A DNA stretch of 64,000 nucleotides from Pseudomonas arsenicoxydans. Its GTDB lineage: Bacteria > Pseudomonadota > Gammaproteobacteria > Pseudomonadales > Pseudomonadaceae. The notes beneath the pieces were generated by a model. It did no database searches and was not told the DNA's origin. It worked only from the letters and a program-made list of their open reading frames with translations. Location: contig NZ_LT629705.1 in NCBI RefSeq assembly GCF_900103875.1, positions 3,357,001 to 3,421,000 of the forward strand, in the 5' to 3' direction. The first letter of the stretch is position 1. Every line of letters starts with the position of its first letter. Below, in pieces: positions 37,849 through 46,621 of this stretch. The translations under genes were made by a program, and so were the position numbers.

Positions 37849-40270
37849 GCCCGCAGTGATGTCTTGCAGTACGCGTCTGGCTCCCTTCAGGCTGCGCCCG
37901 TTGTTGCACTTGAGTCTGTTGTTGAGCCTGAGTGCCTGTCCGTTGTTCATCACTGCTGGTTGGGCTGACGATGCTTCTCGACGCAGTTACCAGGTGCCAG
38001 CCGGTAGTCTCGACGCCGCGCTGACCCGTTTCGCCGGGCTGGCCGGGGTCAATCTGTCAATGGATCCGTCGCTCGTCAGCGGTCGCAACAGCCCTGGTCT
38101 TTCCGGTGAGTTCGCGGTCGAGGAGGGCTTTGCTCGACTGTTGCAGGGTTCCGGTCTGCAATTGCAGTCGGTGGGCGAGCAGTCATACATCCTGACCCCG
38201 GCGCCAGAAGGCGGCAGCCTGCAATTGGCGCCGACTTCGGTTCTCGGTGCCACGGGCGGGGCGGACGGCGAGGTGTATGCCGGTGGTCAGGTCGCGCGCA
38301 AAGGCTCGCAAGGCTTGCTGGGCTCGAAAGATTTCATGGAAACGCCGTTCAGCATGACCACCTACACCAGCGAGGTGGTCAAGAACCAACAGGCGCGTAC
38401 CTTGGGCGACCTGGTTGCCAGCGATCCGTCGGTTCGCGTCACTAACCCGGCGGGCGGACGTTATGAGCAGTTCACCATTCGCGGGCTCAGCCTGTTCAAC
38501 AGCGATGTTTCCTATAACGGCCTCTATGGCGTCTTGCCGACGTATACGATCGACATGGAGATGGCCGACCGCGTCGACATCCTCAAAGGCCCCAGCGAGC
38601 TGATCAACGGCATCTCGCCACGGGGCAGCGTCGGTGGCGGGATCAACGTGGTGCCCAAGCGCGCCACCGATACGCCGATCACCTCGTTAACCGCCAACTA
38701 CGCCTCCAACAACCAGATCGGCGGTGCCGTGGATATCGGCCGGCGCTTTGGTGAAGATGACAAGTTCGGGATTCGTTTCAACGGCGTGAAGCAGTCCGGT
38801 GATACCGAATGGGACCACCAGAGTGTCGACCGCGACATGGCGGTACTGGGCCTGGATTTTCGCGGTGATCGCCTGCGGCTGTCGACGGATGTCGGGCACA
38901 CAGAGCGCGATACCGACGCTCCGCAGGAACGTGTGACCGTCGGCGCCAACGCGCAGGTTCCCCATGCAAGCGATGTAAGCCGTAACTATGCGCAGCCGTG
39001 GAGCAAGGCGCGGACCAAGGACACCTTCGGTATGGTGAACGGCGAGTTCGACGTCAGTGATTCCGTCATGCTGTACGGCGGTGTCGGGGCGCGTAAAAGC
39101 AATCATGACTTCCTCCGGCATGCCGTTTCGATTACCAATGACGCCGGTGATTTCAGCGTTCTGCCCCGTGACTTCACCCGGGACGAAAATGTCCGCACGG
39201 CGAATGTAGGCGTGCGCAACTGGTTCCACACAGGTCCTGTCAGCCATGAAGTCAACCTGGCGGCCAGCTACTTCTACATGGACTTCGAAAATGGCGGCGC
39301 CCGCTATGCCGCGTCCCCCAGCAACCTCTATGACCCCGTGGAAACACCGACACCGGTCCGCCCCACGCGACAGGATCCCAAGGTCTACACCGAGAACCGC
39401 TTCAGCGGCGTGGCGTTGTCCGACACCCTTGGCTTCTTCGATGACCGCGTACTGCTGACACTCGGTGCCCGCTGGCAGCGCGTGAAGGTCGACGACTGGT
39501 CGGACAATATCAAAGGCGACACGGCTTACGACGAGGAAAAAGTTTCGCCGTCGGGCGGCATCCTGTTCAAGGCCACCGACAAGCTGTCGCTGTATGCCAA
39601 CTACATGGAAGGCTTGAGCCAAGGCAAGATTGCGCCATCGACCTCGGTGAACGAAGACGAGATCTTCCCGCCATTCATCAGTCGCCAGGTCGAGGTCGGC
39701 GCCAAATATGACGCGGGTCCGTTCGCTGTAACGGCAGCTGTGTTCCGAATCAAGCAACCCGCCTATGAAACCAACGCCATCACGCGGGTCTTCGGCCCGA
39801 ACGGCAAGCGCGAAAATACCGGTGTGGAAGTGAGCATGTTCGGTGAACCGCTCAACGGTGTCCGCCTGCTGGGCGGTGTCATGTACATCGACAGCGAGCT
39901 GACCAACACCACCAACGGCACCTACGACGGCAACCGCGCACCCGCCACGCCGAAATACAACGTCAACGTGGGCGCTGAATATGACGTGCGGTCCGTGGAA
40001 GGCCTGACCCTGACCAGCCGCGCCATCTATTCCAGCTCGCAGTACCTGGACCAGTCCAACGTCAAGGAAATCGACGCCTGGACGCGTATGGACGTCGGTG
40101 CTCGCTACGCGTTCAAGGTCGACGAGAAGAACGTCACCTTGCGGGCCAATGTCGAGAACGTGGCGGACAAGCGCTACTGGAGTTCGGCCGGTGCCTCGGA
40201 TGACAGCGAGCCTGGATTGACGCTCTCGACCCCACGAACCTATCTCCTGTCGGCCACCGTCGACTTCTGA
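37847..40270 (+). CDS. TonB-dependent ferric-siderophore receptor with N-terminal signalling domain
   Basis: Outer-membrane transducer of 807 residues. A long signal peptide (MPAVMSC...LLLSLSACPLFITAGWA, about 41 residues) is followed by an STN signalling domain (SLDAALTRFAGLAGVNLSM, about 50-125), the plug domain (TPFSMTTYTSEVVKNQQAR...VDILKGPSELINGI), and a 22-strand barrel ending LLSATVDF with the terminal aromatic residue. The STN domain plus the FecI/FecR pair upstream indicate cell-surface signalling on ligand binding. Context makes it the ferric-achromobactin receptor. The reading from GTG 37772 is rejected, as it lacks a signal peptide start. Confidence 0.92.
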   Translation: MPAVMSCSTRLAPFRLRPLLHLSLLLSLSACPLFITAGWADDASRRSYQVPAGSLDAALTRFAGLAGVNLSMDPSLVSGRNSPGLSGEFAVEEGFARLLQGSGLQLQSVGEQSYILTPAPEGGSLQLAPTSVLGATGGADGEVYAGGQVARKGSQGLLGSKDFMETPFSMTTYTSEVVKNQQARTLGDLVASDPSVRVTNPAGGRYEQFTIRGLSLFNSDVSYNGLYGVLPTYTIDMEMADRVDILKGPSELINGISPRGSVGGGINVVPKRATDTPITSLTANYASNNQIGGAVDIGRRFGEDDKFGIRFNGVKQSGDTEWDHQSVDRDMAVLGLDFRGDRLRLSTDVGHTERDTDAPQERVTVGANAQVPHASDVSRNYAQPWSKARTKDTFGMVNGEFDVSDSVMLYGGVGARKSNHDFLRHAVSITNDAGDFSVLPRDFTRDENVRTANVGVRNWFHTGPVSHEVNLAASYFYMDFENGGARYAASPSNLYDPVETPTPVRPTRQDPKVYTENRFSGVALSDTLGFFDDRVLLTLGARWQRVKVDDWSDNIKGDTAYDEEKVSPSGGILFKATDKLSLYANYMEGLSQGKIAPSTSVNEDEIFPPFISRQVEVGAKYDAGPFAVTAAVFRIKQPAYETNAITRVFGPNGKRENTGVEVSMFGEPLNGVRLLGGVMYIDSELTNTTNGTYDGNRAPATPKYNVNVGAEYDVRSVEGLTLTSRAIYSSSQYLDQSNVKEIDAWTRMDVGARYAFKVDEKNVTLRANVENVADKRYWSSAGASDDSEPGLTLSTPRTYLLSATVDF

Positions 40271-40628
40271 GCCTAACCCGTCGAGCGCCGCGCCACAGGG
40301 AAGGGCGCCGCCGGTGGGTATCAGCGGATGTTTGTAGAGGAAAAATACATGTCCATCCCGACTGGATAATCTATTGCGATACTTTTCTATACGTTAATAC
40401 CTGTATCAAGGTGATAACGAAGTTGTCAGTTTAATAACAAGAACATGGCCGGATAACGGCGCTGATGATCAACTATCAGGTTTCTATAACTTGTGATGTT
40501 GTGTGCCTGAACACTTTTTATAACTGATTATCGAGTGATATTAATATTCCAAAAAAGTGCGCACCAACAGTTGCGCTATTTTCTAAATGGGAATAGTTTT
40601 CATCTCGAAATGAATCGAGGATAAACCG
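40271..40628. other. AT-rich regulatory region before acsF
   Basis: 358 bases without a gene and clearly more AT-rich than the flanks. It holds the Fur-box-like site at 40586-40604. Several TATAA/TTAAT words are present, but no confident sigma-70 or FecI-type promoter can be assigned. The receptor gene has no strong terminator hairpin here. Confidence 0.5.
40586..40604. promoter_or_regulatory. Fur-box-like operator before the acs operon
   Basis: TGGGAATAGTTTTCA (40588-40602) matches the 7-1-7 Fur motif TGAGAATNATTCTCA in 11 of 14 fixed positions. It ends 24 bases before the acsF start codon. Confidence 0.6.
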
Positions 40629-42005
40629 ATGTTGAATGATGGCTTATTGCGCTCTAATCCTTTGCAAAAAACCAATGCCGACTATTTGACTCGACAAAGC
40701 AAGTTCGAATCCAATGTGCGCAGTTATCCACGCAAGTTGCCACTGGCAATTGCCAAGGCGCACGGGGTCTGGGTTACCGATGTCGAGGGCAATACCTATC
40801 TCGACTGTCTGGCCGGCGCAGGCACGTTGGCGTTGGGGCACAATCATCCCGCCATCATGGCCAGTCTCGACAGCTTCCTCACCTCTGGCCTGCCGATGCA
40901 CACCCTGGACCTGACGACACCGGTCAAGGATGCCTTCAGCGAAACCCTGCTCAGCCTGTTGCCGAACCAGGGCCGCGATTACTGCCTGCAGTTTTGCGGG
41001 CCGTCCGGGGCGGATGCAGTGGAAGCCGCGCTGAAGCTGGCCAAGACCTGCACCGGGCGCAACAACATCATCAGTTTCTCAGGGGCCTACCATGGCATGA
41101 CCCACGGCGCCCTGGCGCTGACCGGCAACACCGCGCCGAAAAATGCCATCGCCAGCCTGATGCCGGGGGTGCAGTTCATGCCGTTCCCTCATGAATACCG
41201 TTGCCCGCTGGACATTGGCGGTGAAGCCGGGGTCGAAGCCCTGAGCCACTATTTCACCCAGTTCATCGAAGACGTCGAAAGCGGCGTGTCGCTGCCGGCG
41301 GCGGTGATCCTTGAAGCGGTGCAGGGCGAGGGCGGGGTCAACTGCGCCCCGGTGAGCTGGCTGCGGGCGATTCGCGAGGTAACCCGCAAGCACGGCATCC
41401 TGCTCATCCTCGACGAAGTACAGACCGGTTTTGGTCGCACCGGCAAGATGTTTGCTTTCGAGCACGCTGAAATCGAGCCGGACCTGATCGTCATGTCCAA
41501 AGCGCTCGGGGGCGGTTTGCCCATGGCGGTGCTGGGCATCCGTCGTGAATTCGATGCCTGGGAACCTGGCAACCACGCCGGTACTTTCCGCGGCAACCAA
41601 ATGGCCATGGCTGCTGGACTGGCCACCTTGCAGGTGCTGCAACAGCAACACCTTGCCGCACATGCCGAGCGTCGTGGCCAGTGGCTAAAGGACCGGTTGG
41701 TCGAGTTGCAGTCCCATTATCCGGCCCTTGGCCAGGTGCGCGGTCGCGGCCTGATGCTCGGCATCGAGATCGTCGACGAGCGCGAGCCCGCTGATCGCCA
41801 CGGACATTTCCCGATAGACCCGGCGCTGGCCGTGGCCATCCAGCAACAGTGTTTCAAACAGGGCCTGCTGCTGGAACGCGGTGGGCGCAAGGGCAATGTC
41901 ATCCGCTTGTTGCCGCCATTGATTATCGACGAAGAACAATGCCAACAAGTGATCCAGCGTTTTGATAAAGCCGTGGCCACAGCGTTATCGCAATTGCGAC
42001 CTTGA
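40629..42005 (+). CDS. acsF: Diaminobutyrate-2-oxoglutarate aminotransferase
   Basis: Class III PLP aminotransferase of 458 residues. It is expected to make L-2,4-diaminobutyrate from aspartate semialdehyde and glutamate for siderophore assembly. Seen are [18 protein letters not shown], the cofactor-phosphate segment [36 protein letters not shown], and the PLP lysine in [13 protein letters not shown] near residue 290. First gene of the acs operon, behind a Fur-box-like site. Dat enzymes with this context occur in the achromobactin (acsF) and rhizobactin pathways. Confidence 0.93.
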   Translation: MLNDGLLRSNPLQKTNADYLTRQSKFESNVRSYPRKLPLAIAKAHGVWVTDVEGNTYLDCLAGAGTLALGHNHPAIMASLDSFLTSGLPMHTLDLTTPVKDAFSETLLSLLPNQGRDYCLQFCGPSGADAVEAALKLAKTCTGRNNIISFSGAYHGMTHGALALTGNTAPKNAIASLMPGVQFMPFPHEYRCPLDIGGEAGVEALSHYFTQFIEDVESGVSLPAAVILEAVQGEGGVNCAPVSWLRAIREVTRKHGILLILDEVQTGFGRTGKMFAFEHAEIEPDLIVMSKALGGGLPMAVLGIRREFDAWEPGNHAGTFRGNQMAMAAGLATLQVLQQQHLAAHAERRGQWLKDRLVELQSHYPALGQVRGRGLMLGIEIVDEREPADRHGHFPIDPALAVAIQQQCFKQGLLLERGGRKGNVIRLLPPLIIDEEQCQQVIQRFDKAVATALSQLRP

Positions 42006-42205
42006 ATGAGTCCATTGAAGTTGGTTAAACCTCCGCCATGTTGCAGTTCGATGGCGTTGGCGCAAGTGTCCTTGATTATTTAAAAAGGCTTGGCGAAGTC
42101 ATGTCGTTATGTGGAGTTTTGTCGGCCGTTAAATCAGTCGATCAGCAACTAATTTTTTCGCGAGATAACGTATTCAGTGACCTCACGGGCTACTGTGGAG
42201 CACCC

Positions 42206-43987
42206 ATGAATCATCCAGATCGCAATGTGTTATCGAATAGAGTCAGTGAATTGGCAACGACCTGTGCGTTGCTGAATTGCTTGATCAAAGAGTTCGCCTT
42301 GCCGGAAAACTGCCTCAGCTACAGTTGGCCGACGCAGATGCAAGGTATTGCCCCGGGCAGTTACCTCGACGGCCTGGAATGGAAGGGTATTCCCCTGACC
42401 ATCAAGCTGCCGAACCAGCAGCAGTTCTTTGTGATGGTGGATCGCCGCGACGGTCTTGGCAGCCACCGTTACCTGTCGGACGTCTATGCCCGGCGCGGCG
42501 AGGGTGACTGGTCGAGCCTGAGGTTTGCCGGGTTCGTTGAGCAGTTGCTCGCGGCGTGCGAACACATGACCCGCGCGAGCAACGACGAGTTGCTGGATCA
42601 GGTGTTGCAAAGTCAGTTACTGACGGCCGCTATCGTCGGCCATAACACACCGAAGGACGCGGACCCGCTCAGCGGTTATCTGGCCAGCGAGCAAGGCTTG
42701 TGGTTCGGTCACCCAAACCACCCGGCACCCAAGGCGCGGTTGTGGCCCGCCCATCTGTCCCAGGAAACCTACGCCCCTGAATTCCAGGCGCGTACAGCGT
42801 TGCACCTGTTCGAAGTACCGCTGGAAGGGCTGAACGTCGGCGCCAACGGCCTGAGCAAAGCCCAGGTGCTGGCCGGTTTTGCCGATCAAGCCCAAGCGCG
42901 GCCAGGACACGCGGTGATTTGCATGCACCCGGTCCAGGCGCAGTTGTTCATGCAGGACGGCCGTGTGCAGCAATTGCTCAAGTCCAAGGCCATCGTCGAT
43001 CTCGGTGCCACGGGCCTGATGGCCAATCCCACGGCGTCGATCCGCACCTGGTACATCGAGGGCCATGACTTTTTCATCAAGGGCTCGCTGAACGTGCGCA
43101 TCACCAATTGCGTCAGGAAAAACGCCTGGTACGAACTGGAAAGCGCGCTGATGATCGACCGCATTTTCCGTAACTTGCAACTGACTCAACCCGAGACCCT
43201 CGGCGGCTTGTCGGTTGTCGCCGAGCCGGGCCTGTTGAGCTGGGCACCGCACGGCGCCAGCGAGGCCGACAGCCATTGGTTCCGCGAACAGACCGGGGCG
43301 ATCCTGCGCGAGAACTTCTGCCTCGACAGCGGCACCGACTGCAGCATCATGGCCGGCACGCTATTCGCTCGCGGCCTGCACCTGCGGCCGTTGGTGCATG
43401 AATTCCTCACTCGCTTCAACGGCAATGACATCGACGACCAACAGCTGTTGAGCTGGTTCGATGACTATCAGGCGCTGCTGCTCCGGCCGGTGCTGGCACT
43501 GTTCTTCAACCACGGCATCGTCATGGAGCCGCATCTGCAAAACAGCGTGATGGTGCACGACAACGGTCGCCCGCAACGCCTGCTGCTGCGAGATTTTGAA
43601 GGGGTAAAACTCACCGAAGAACTGGGCGCCTCGCGAATCGATGCCGACGTTCATCCGCGCGTCCGCGAGTCGCTTCTCTATTCCCGTCAGCAAGGCTGGA
43701 ACCGCATCGTCTATTGCCTGTTCGTCAACAATTTGTCCGAGGCCGTGCTGGCCCTGAGCTGGGAACGTGCGCACCTGGCACCGCTGATGTGGCAACGAGT
43801 CGAGCAGCAGTTGATCAGCATCCGCGCCGAATTGAGCCGCGCGGCACCGGAGCTGGATGCGCTGATCGCCGGTCAGCCGATTGCCTGCAAAACCAACCTG
43901 AAAGTCCGTCTGGCGGCCAAGGCTGATCGTCAGGCCGGCTACGTCACCCTGGAGTCGCCGTGGGGCAAGGAGGTCAAGCATGGATAA
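42206..43987 (+). CDS. acsD: NRPS-independent siderophore synthetase AcsD
   Basis: ATP-dependent IucA/IucC-type synthetase, 593 residues. AcsD of the achromobactin pathway activates citrate as an adenylate and joins it to L-serine in the first assembly step. The N-terminal nucleotide-binding signature is GHPNHPAPKARL near residue 168. The C-terminal FhuF-like half contains GIVMEPHLQNSVMV and QRLLLRDFEGVKL near 437-470. ATG 42206 has GGAG five bases upstream. The extension to 42038 has unlike composition and no family counterpart. The gene overlaps acsE by eight bases. Confidence 0.93.
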   Translation: MNHPDRNVLSNRVSELATTCALLNCLIKEFALPENCLSYSWPTQMQGIAPGSYLDGLEWKGIPLTIKLPNQQQFFVMVDRRDGLGSHRYLSDVYARRGEGDWSSLRFAGFVEQLLAACEHMTRASNDELLDQVLQSQLLTAAIVGHNTPKDADPLSGYLASEQGLWFGHPNHPAPKARLWPAHLSQETYAPEFQARTALHLFEVPLEGLNVGANGLSKAQVLAGFADQAQARPGHAVICMHPVQAQLFMQDGRVQQLLKSKAIVDLGATGLMANPTASIRTWYIEGHDFFIKGSLNVRITNCVRKNAWYELESALMIDRIFRNLQLTQPETLGGLSVVAEPGLLSWAPHGASEADSHWFREQTGAILRENFCLDSGTDCSIMAGTLFARGLHLRPLVHEFLTRFNGNDIDDQQLLSWFDDYQALLLRPVLALFFNHGIVMEPHLQNSVMVHDNGRPQRLLLRDFEGVKLTEELGASRIDADVHPRVRESLLYSRQQGWNRIVYCLFVNNLSEAVLALSWERAHLAPLMWQRVEQQLISIRAELSRAAPELDALIAGQPIACKTNLKVRLAAKADRQAGYVTLESPWGKEVKHG

Positions 43988-45191
43988 GCTGCCCGCAACG
44001 GTACTGGCCGCTATCGACCAAGCCCGCCTCCAAAACGAAGACCCGCTGGTGCTATTCATCTACGATCTGGATGCACTGAAACAGCACGTGACCCAGGTGA
44101 TGGCGGCGTTGCCCGAAGGCGTGGAACTCTACTACGCAATCAAGGCCAACAGCGAACCGCAAATCCTCGCCACCGTAGCGCCATTGGTGCACGGCTTCGA
44201 GATTTCCTCCGGCGGCGAAATCGATCGCCTGCAGGCCTGTCCGACGGCCAAGCCGTTCATCTTCTCCGGCCCCGGCAAACTCGATTCCGATCTGCGTTCA
44301 GCCCTGCAGCATCAAGTCGAAGCAATCCACATCGAAAGCCTGAATGAAATCGTCCGTCTGCAACGGCTGGCGCTGGAAGCGGGACGGGTACAGGACGTGT
44401 TGCTGCGGATCAATCCGGAGCTGCCTTCGCCGCTGTCGAGCAAATTGGCCATGGCCGGCACCGCCACGCCATTCGGGATTGACGAGTCGCAGCTGGCCCA
44501 GGCGGTGAGTTGGGTGGATAACGCCAGTCACTTGCGGCTCAAGGGTTTCCATGTGCATGCGATGTCCCATCAGTCGCGGGTGGAACGTCACGAACAACTG
44601 CTCGACCTGTACCTGGAACGCTGGCCGCAATGGAAGGCGTTGTCGGCGACTCCGGCGACGATCACCCACCTTAATGTCGGCGGCGGCATCGGCGTGAATT
44701 ATCTCGGCCCGCAGCAGTTCGATTGGCAGCGCTTGTGCGCGCACTTGGGCCAGTCCTTGGCGGCGTGTGCCGATGCGCCGATCGTGCGCTTCGAGCCCGG
44801 TCGTTTCATCAGCGCGTATTGCGGCTACTACGCCATTGAAGTGCTGGACACGAAGACCAGTCATGGCAAGCATTTTCTGGTCTGTCGCGGCGGCACTCAC
44901 CATTTCCGCTTGCCGGTGGCGCAAGGGCACGATCACCCGGTGATTCATCTGCCCAGGCACCCCGTAACTTGCGGCGCAGTGCAGCGGGACTGGACCGTGG
45001 TCGGGCAACTCTGCACACCCAAGGATGTGCTGAGCCGCGATTGTCCGCTGACCGGTGTCGAGGTCGGCGACCTGTTGGTATTGCCGCTGGCCGGGGCCTA
45101 CGGCTACAACATTTCCCATGCCGATTTCCTCTGTCATCCGCGACCGCCACAGCTGTTTGTGCAAGATGCAGGAGGCGCGTCTTGGGTTTGA
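43980..45191 (+). CDS. acsE: PLP-dependent decarboxylase AcsE
   Basis: Fold-III (alanine-racemase/LysA-type) decarboxylase of 403 residues. In achromobactin synthesis it is thought to decarboxylate the serine-derived moiety to the ethanolamine one. The PLP lysine is Lys55 in LYYAIKANSEP. The barrel continues with GFEISSGGEIDRL and HVHAMSHQSRV, and the C-terminal domain carries the cysteine loop GQLCTPKDVLS and the late AGAYGYNISHADFL. It overlaps acsD upstream and the exporter gene downstream (by ten bases), so translation is coupled. Confidence 0.92.
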   Translation: MDKLPATVLAAIDQARLQNEDPLVLFIYDLDALKQHVTQVMAALPEGVELYYAIKANSEPQILATVAPLVHGFEISSGGEIDRLQACPTAKPFIFSGPGKLDSDLRSALQHQVEAIHIESLNEIVRLQRLALEAGRVQDVLLRINPELPSPLSSKLAMAGTATPFGIDESQLAQAVSWVDNASHLRLKGFHVHAMSHQSRVERHEQLLDLYLERWPQWKALSATPATITHLNVGGGIGVNYLGPQQFDWQRLCAHLGQSLAACADAPIVRFEPGRFISAYCGYYAIEVLDTKTSHGKHFLVCRGGTHHFRLPVAQGHDHPVIHLPRHPVTCGAVQRDWTVVGQLCTPKDVLSRDCPLTGVEVGDLLVLPLAGAYGYNISHADFLCHPRPPQLFVQDAGGASWV

Positions 45192-46603
45192 CGGTCGCCG
45201 TTCCGCGCTGGCTGGTGGTGGTCAATGTGCTGTTGGGCACCCTGACCGTCAGCCTCAACAACAGCTCGCTCAACCCGGCATTGCCGGCGTTCATGAGCGC
45301 CTTCGACATCGGTCCGCTGCTGGCGACATGGATCGTCGCGGCGTTCATGGTGAGCATGGGCATGACCATGCCGCTCACCAGTTTTCTCAGCCAACGGGTA
45401 GGGCGCAAACGTCTTTACCTGTGGGGAGTCGCGTTGTTTGTCTGCGGCTCGCTGATGGGCGCGCTGGCCAATTCCATCGCGCTGGTGATCACGGCTCGTG
45501 TGGTGCAAGGCATTGCCAGTGGACTGATGATTCCGTTGTCGTTGGCGATCATTTTTTCGGTGTACGCCAAAGGCGAGCGGGGGCGGGTCACTGGCCTGTG
45601 GGGCGCAGCGGTGATGCTGGCGCCGGCGTTGGGGCCGTTGTGTGGGAGCCTGCTGCTGGAGTGGTTCAGTTGGCGTTCGCTGTTCCTGATGAACGTGCCG
45701 ATTGGCCTGGTGGCGCTGATTCTTGGCGTGGCCGTGCTGCCGGCGTCTGAACCCGCCGAGCGCAAACCGTTCGACCTGGCGGGCTACCTGCTGATTGCGG
45801 CGGGCATTGGCCTGCTGATGATCGCGGTGGGGCGCTTGCGTCACGCGCAAGCCCTGACGGATCCGCTCAACCTCGGCATGTTGCTGGCGGCGATCCTGTG
45901 CCTGGTCGCGTTTGTGCGCCTGGAACTGAACCGCACGTCGCCGCTGCTCAACCTGCGGATCTTTGCCCTGCGCGGTTATCGCCTGAGCGTGATCATCGCG
46001 GTGGTGCAGTCGGTCGGCATGTTCGAGTGCCTGGTGTTGCTGCCGTTGCTGGTGCAAGTGGTGATGGGTTACAGCGCGATCTGGACGGGCCTGTCGCTGC
46101 TGTGCACAGCGGCGTTTGCCAGTCTGTTCGGGCACCTCGGAGGTCGCTGGCTGGACCGCCACGGACCACGGGGTGTGGTGCTTTGGGGGCTGCTGCTGAC
46201 CGGCGCCGCGACGCTGGGCCTGGGCATGCTCGGCGCAGGCGCCTCCATCGGCGTGGTGTTTTTCCTGATGATGGTGCGCGGTGCCGGACTTGGTTTGTCC
46301 TACATCCCGATTACCACTGCCGGGCTCAATGCCTTGCCCGAACCGATGGTCACCCAGGGCGCGGCGATGAACAACATTTCCCGCCGCCTCGTGTCGTCAC
46401 TGGCCATCGTCATCGCTTCACTCTGGCTCGAGTTTCGTCTGGGGGCAGGGGTTCAGTCTGCCGGTACGCCGGGGGCGATCAGCGAAGTGTTCATGGCCAC
46501 CGGCGTCCTGGTCCTGCTAGCGCTGCCCTGCGCCTGGCGTTTTCCCGTACACGCCCGCGACGAGCCGGCCGAGGCACTGCCTTCGGCCCTCGAACAGCGT
46601 TAA
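45182..46603 (+). CDS. yhcA: MFS (DHA2-type) exporter of the siderophore cluster
   Basis: Inner-membrane major facilitator of 473 residues with about 14 hydrophobic segments, placed to export the finished siderophore. Motifs include LNNSSLNPALPAFM in helix 1, SFLSQRVGRKRLYL after helix 2 (motif A), RVVQGIASGLMIPLSLA, and LAPALGPLCGSLL (motif C). TTG 45182 is chosen because AGGAGG lies six bases upstream, inside the end of acsE. The extended reading from 44969 is out-of-frame acsE sequence. An exporter of this kind (YhcA) sits at the same place in the Dickeya cluster. Confidence 0.9.
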   Translation: MGLTVAVPRWLVVVNVLLGTLTVSLNNSSLNPALPAFMSAFDIGPLLATWIVAAFMVSMGMTMPLTSFLSQRVGRKRLYLWGVALFVCGSLMGALANSIALVITARVVQGIASGLMIPLSLAIIFSVYAKGERGRVTGLWGAAVMLAPALGPLCGSLLLEWFSWRSLFLMNVPIGLVALILGVAVLPASEPAERKPFDLAGYLLIAAGIGLLMIAVGRLRHAQALTDPLNLGMLLAAILCLVAFVRLELNRTSPLLNLRIFALRGYRLSVIIAVVQSVGMFECLVLLPLLVQVVMGYSAIWTGLSLLCTAAFASLFGHLGGRWLDRHGPRGVVLWGLLLTGAATLGLGMLGAGASIGVVFFLMMVRGAGLGLSYIPITTAGLNALPEPMVTQGAAMNNISRRLVSSLAIVIASLWLEFRLGAGVQSAGTPGAISEVFMATGVLVLLALPCAWRFPVHARDEPAEALPSALEQR

Positions 46604-46621
46604 TTCTTTAATCGACAAGGT

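Noticed and set aside
37780..40628. FecI-type promoter before the receptor or acsF
   Set aside because: No convincing -35/-10 pair for an iron-starvation sigma factor could be picked by eye. The target promoters need a motif built from related loci.
42038..42205. Longer AcsD start at 42038
   Set aside because: The extra 56 residues do not resemble NIS synthetases, and ATG 42206 has a good GGAG site.
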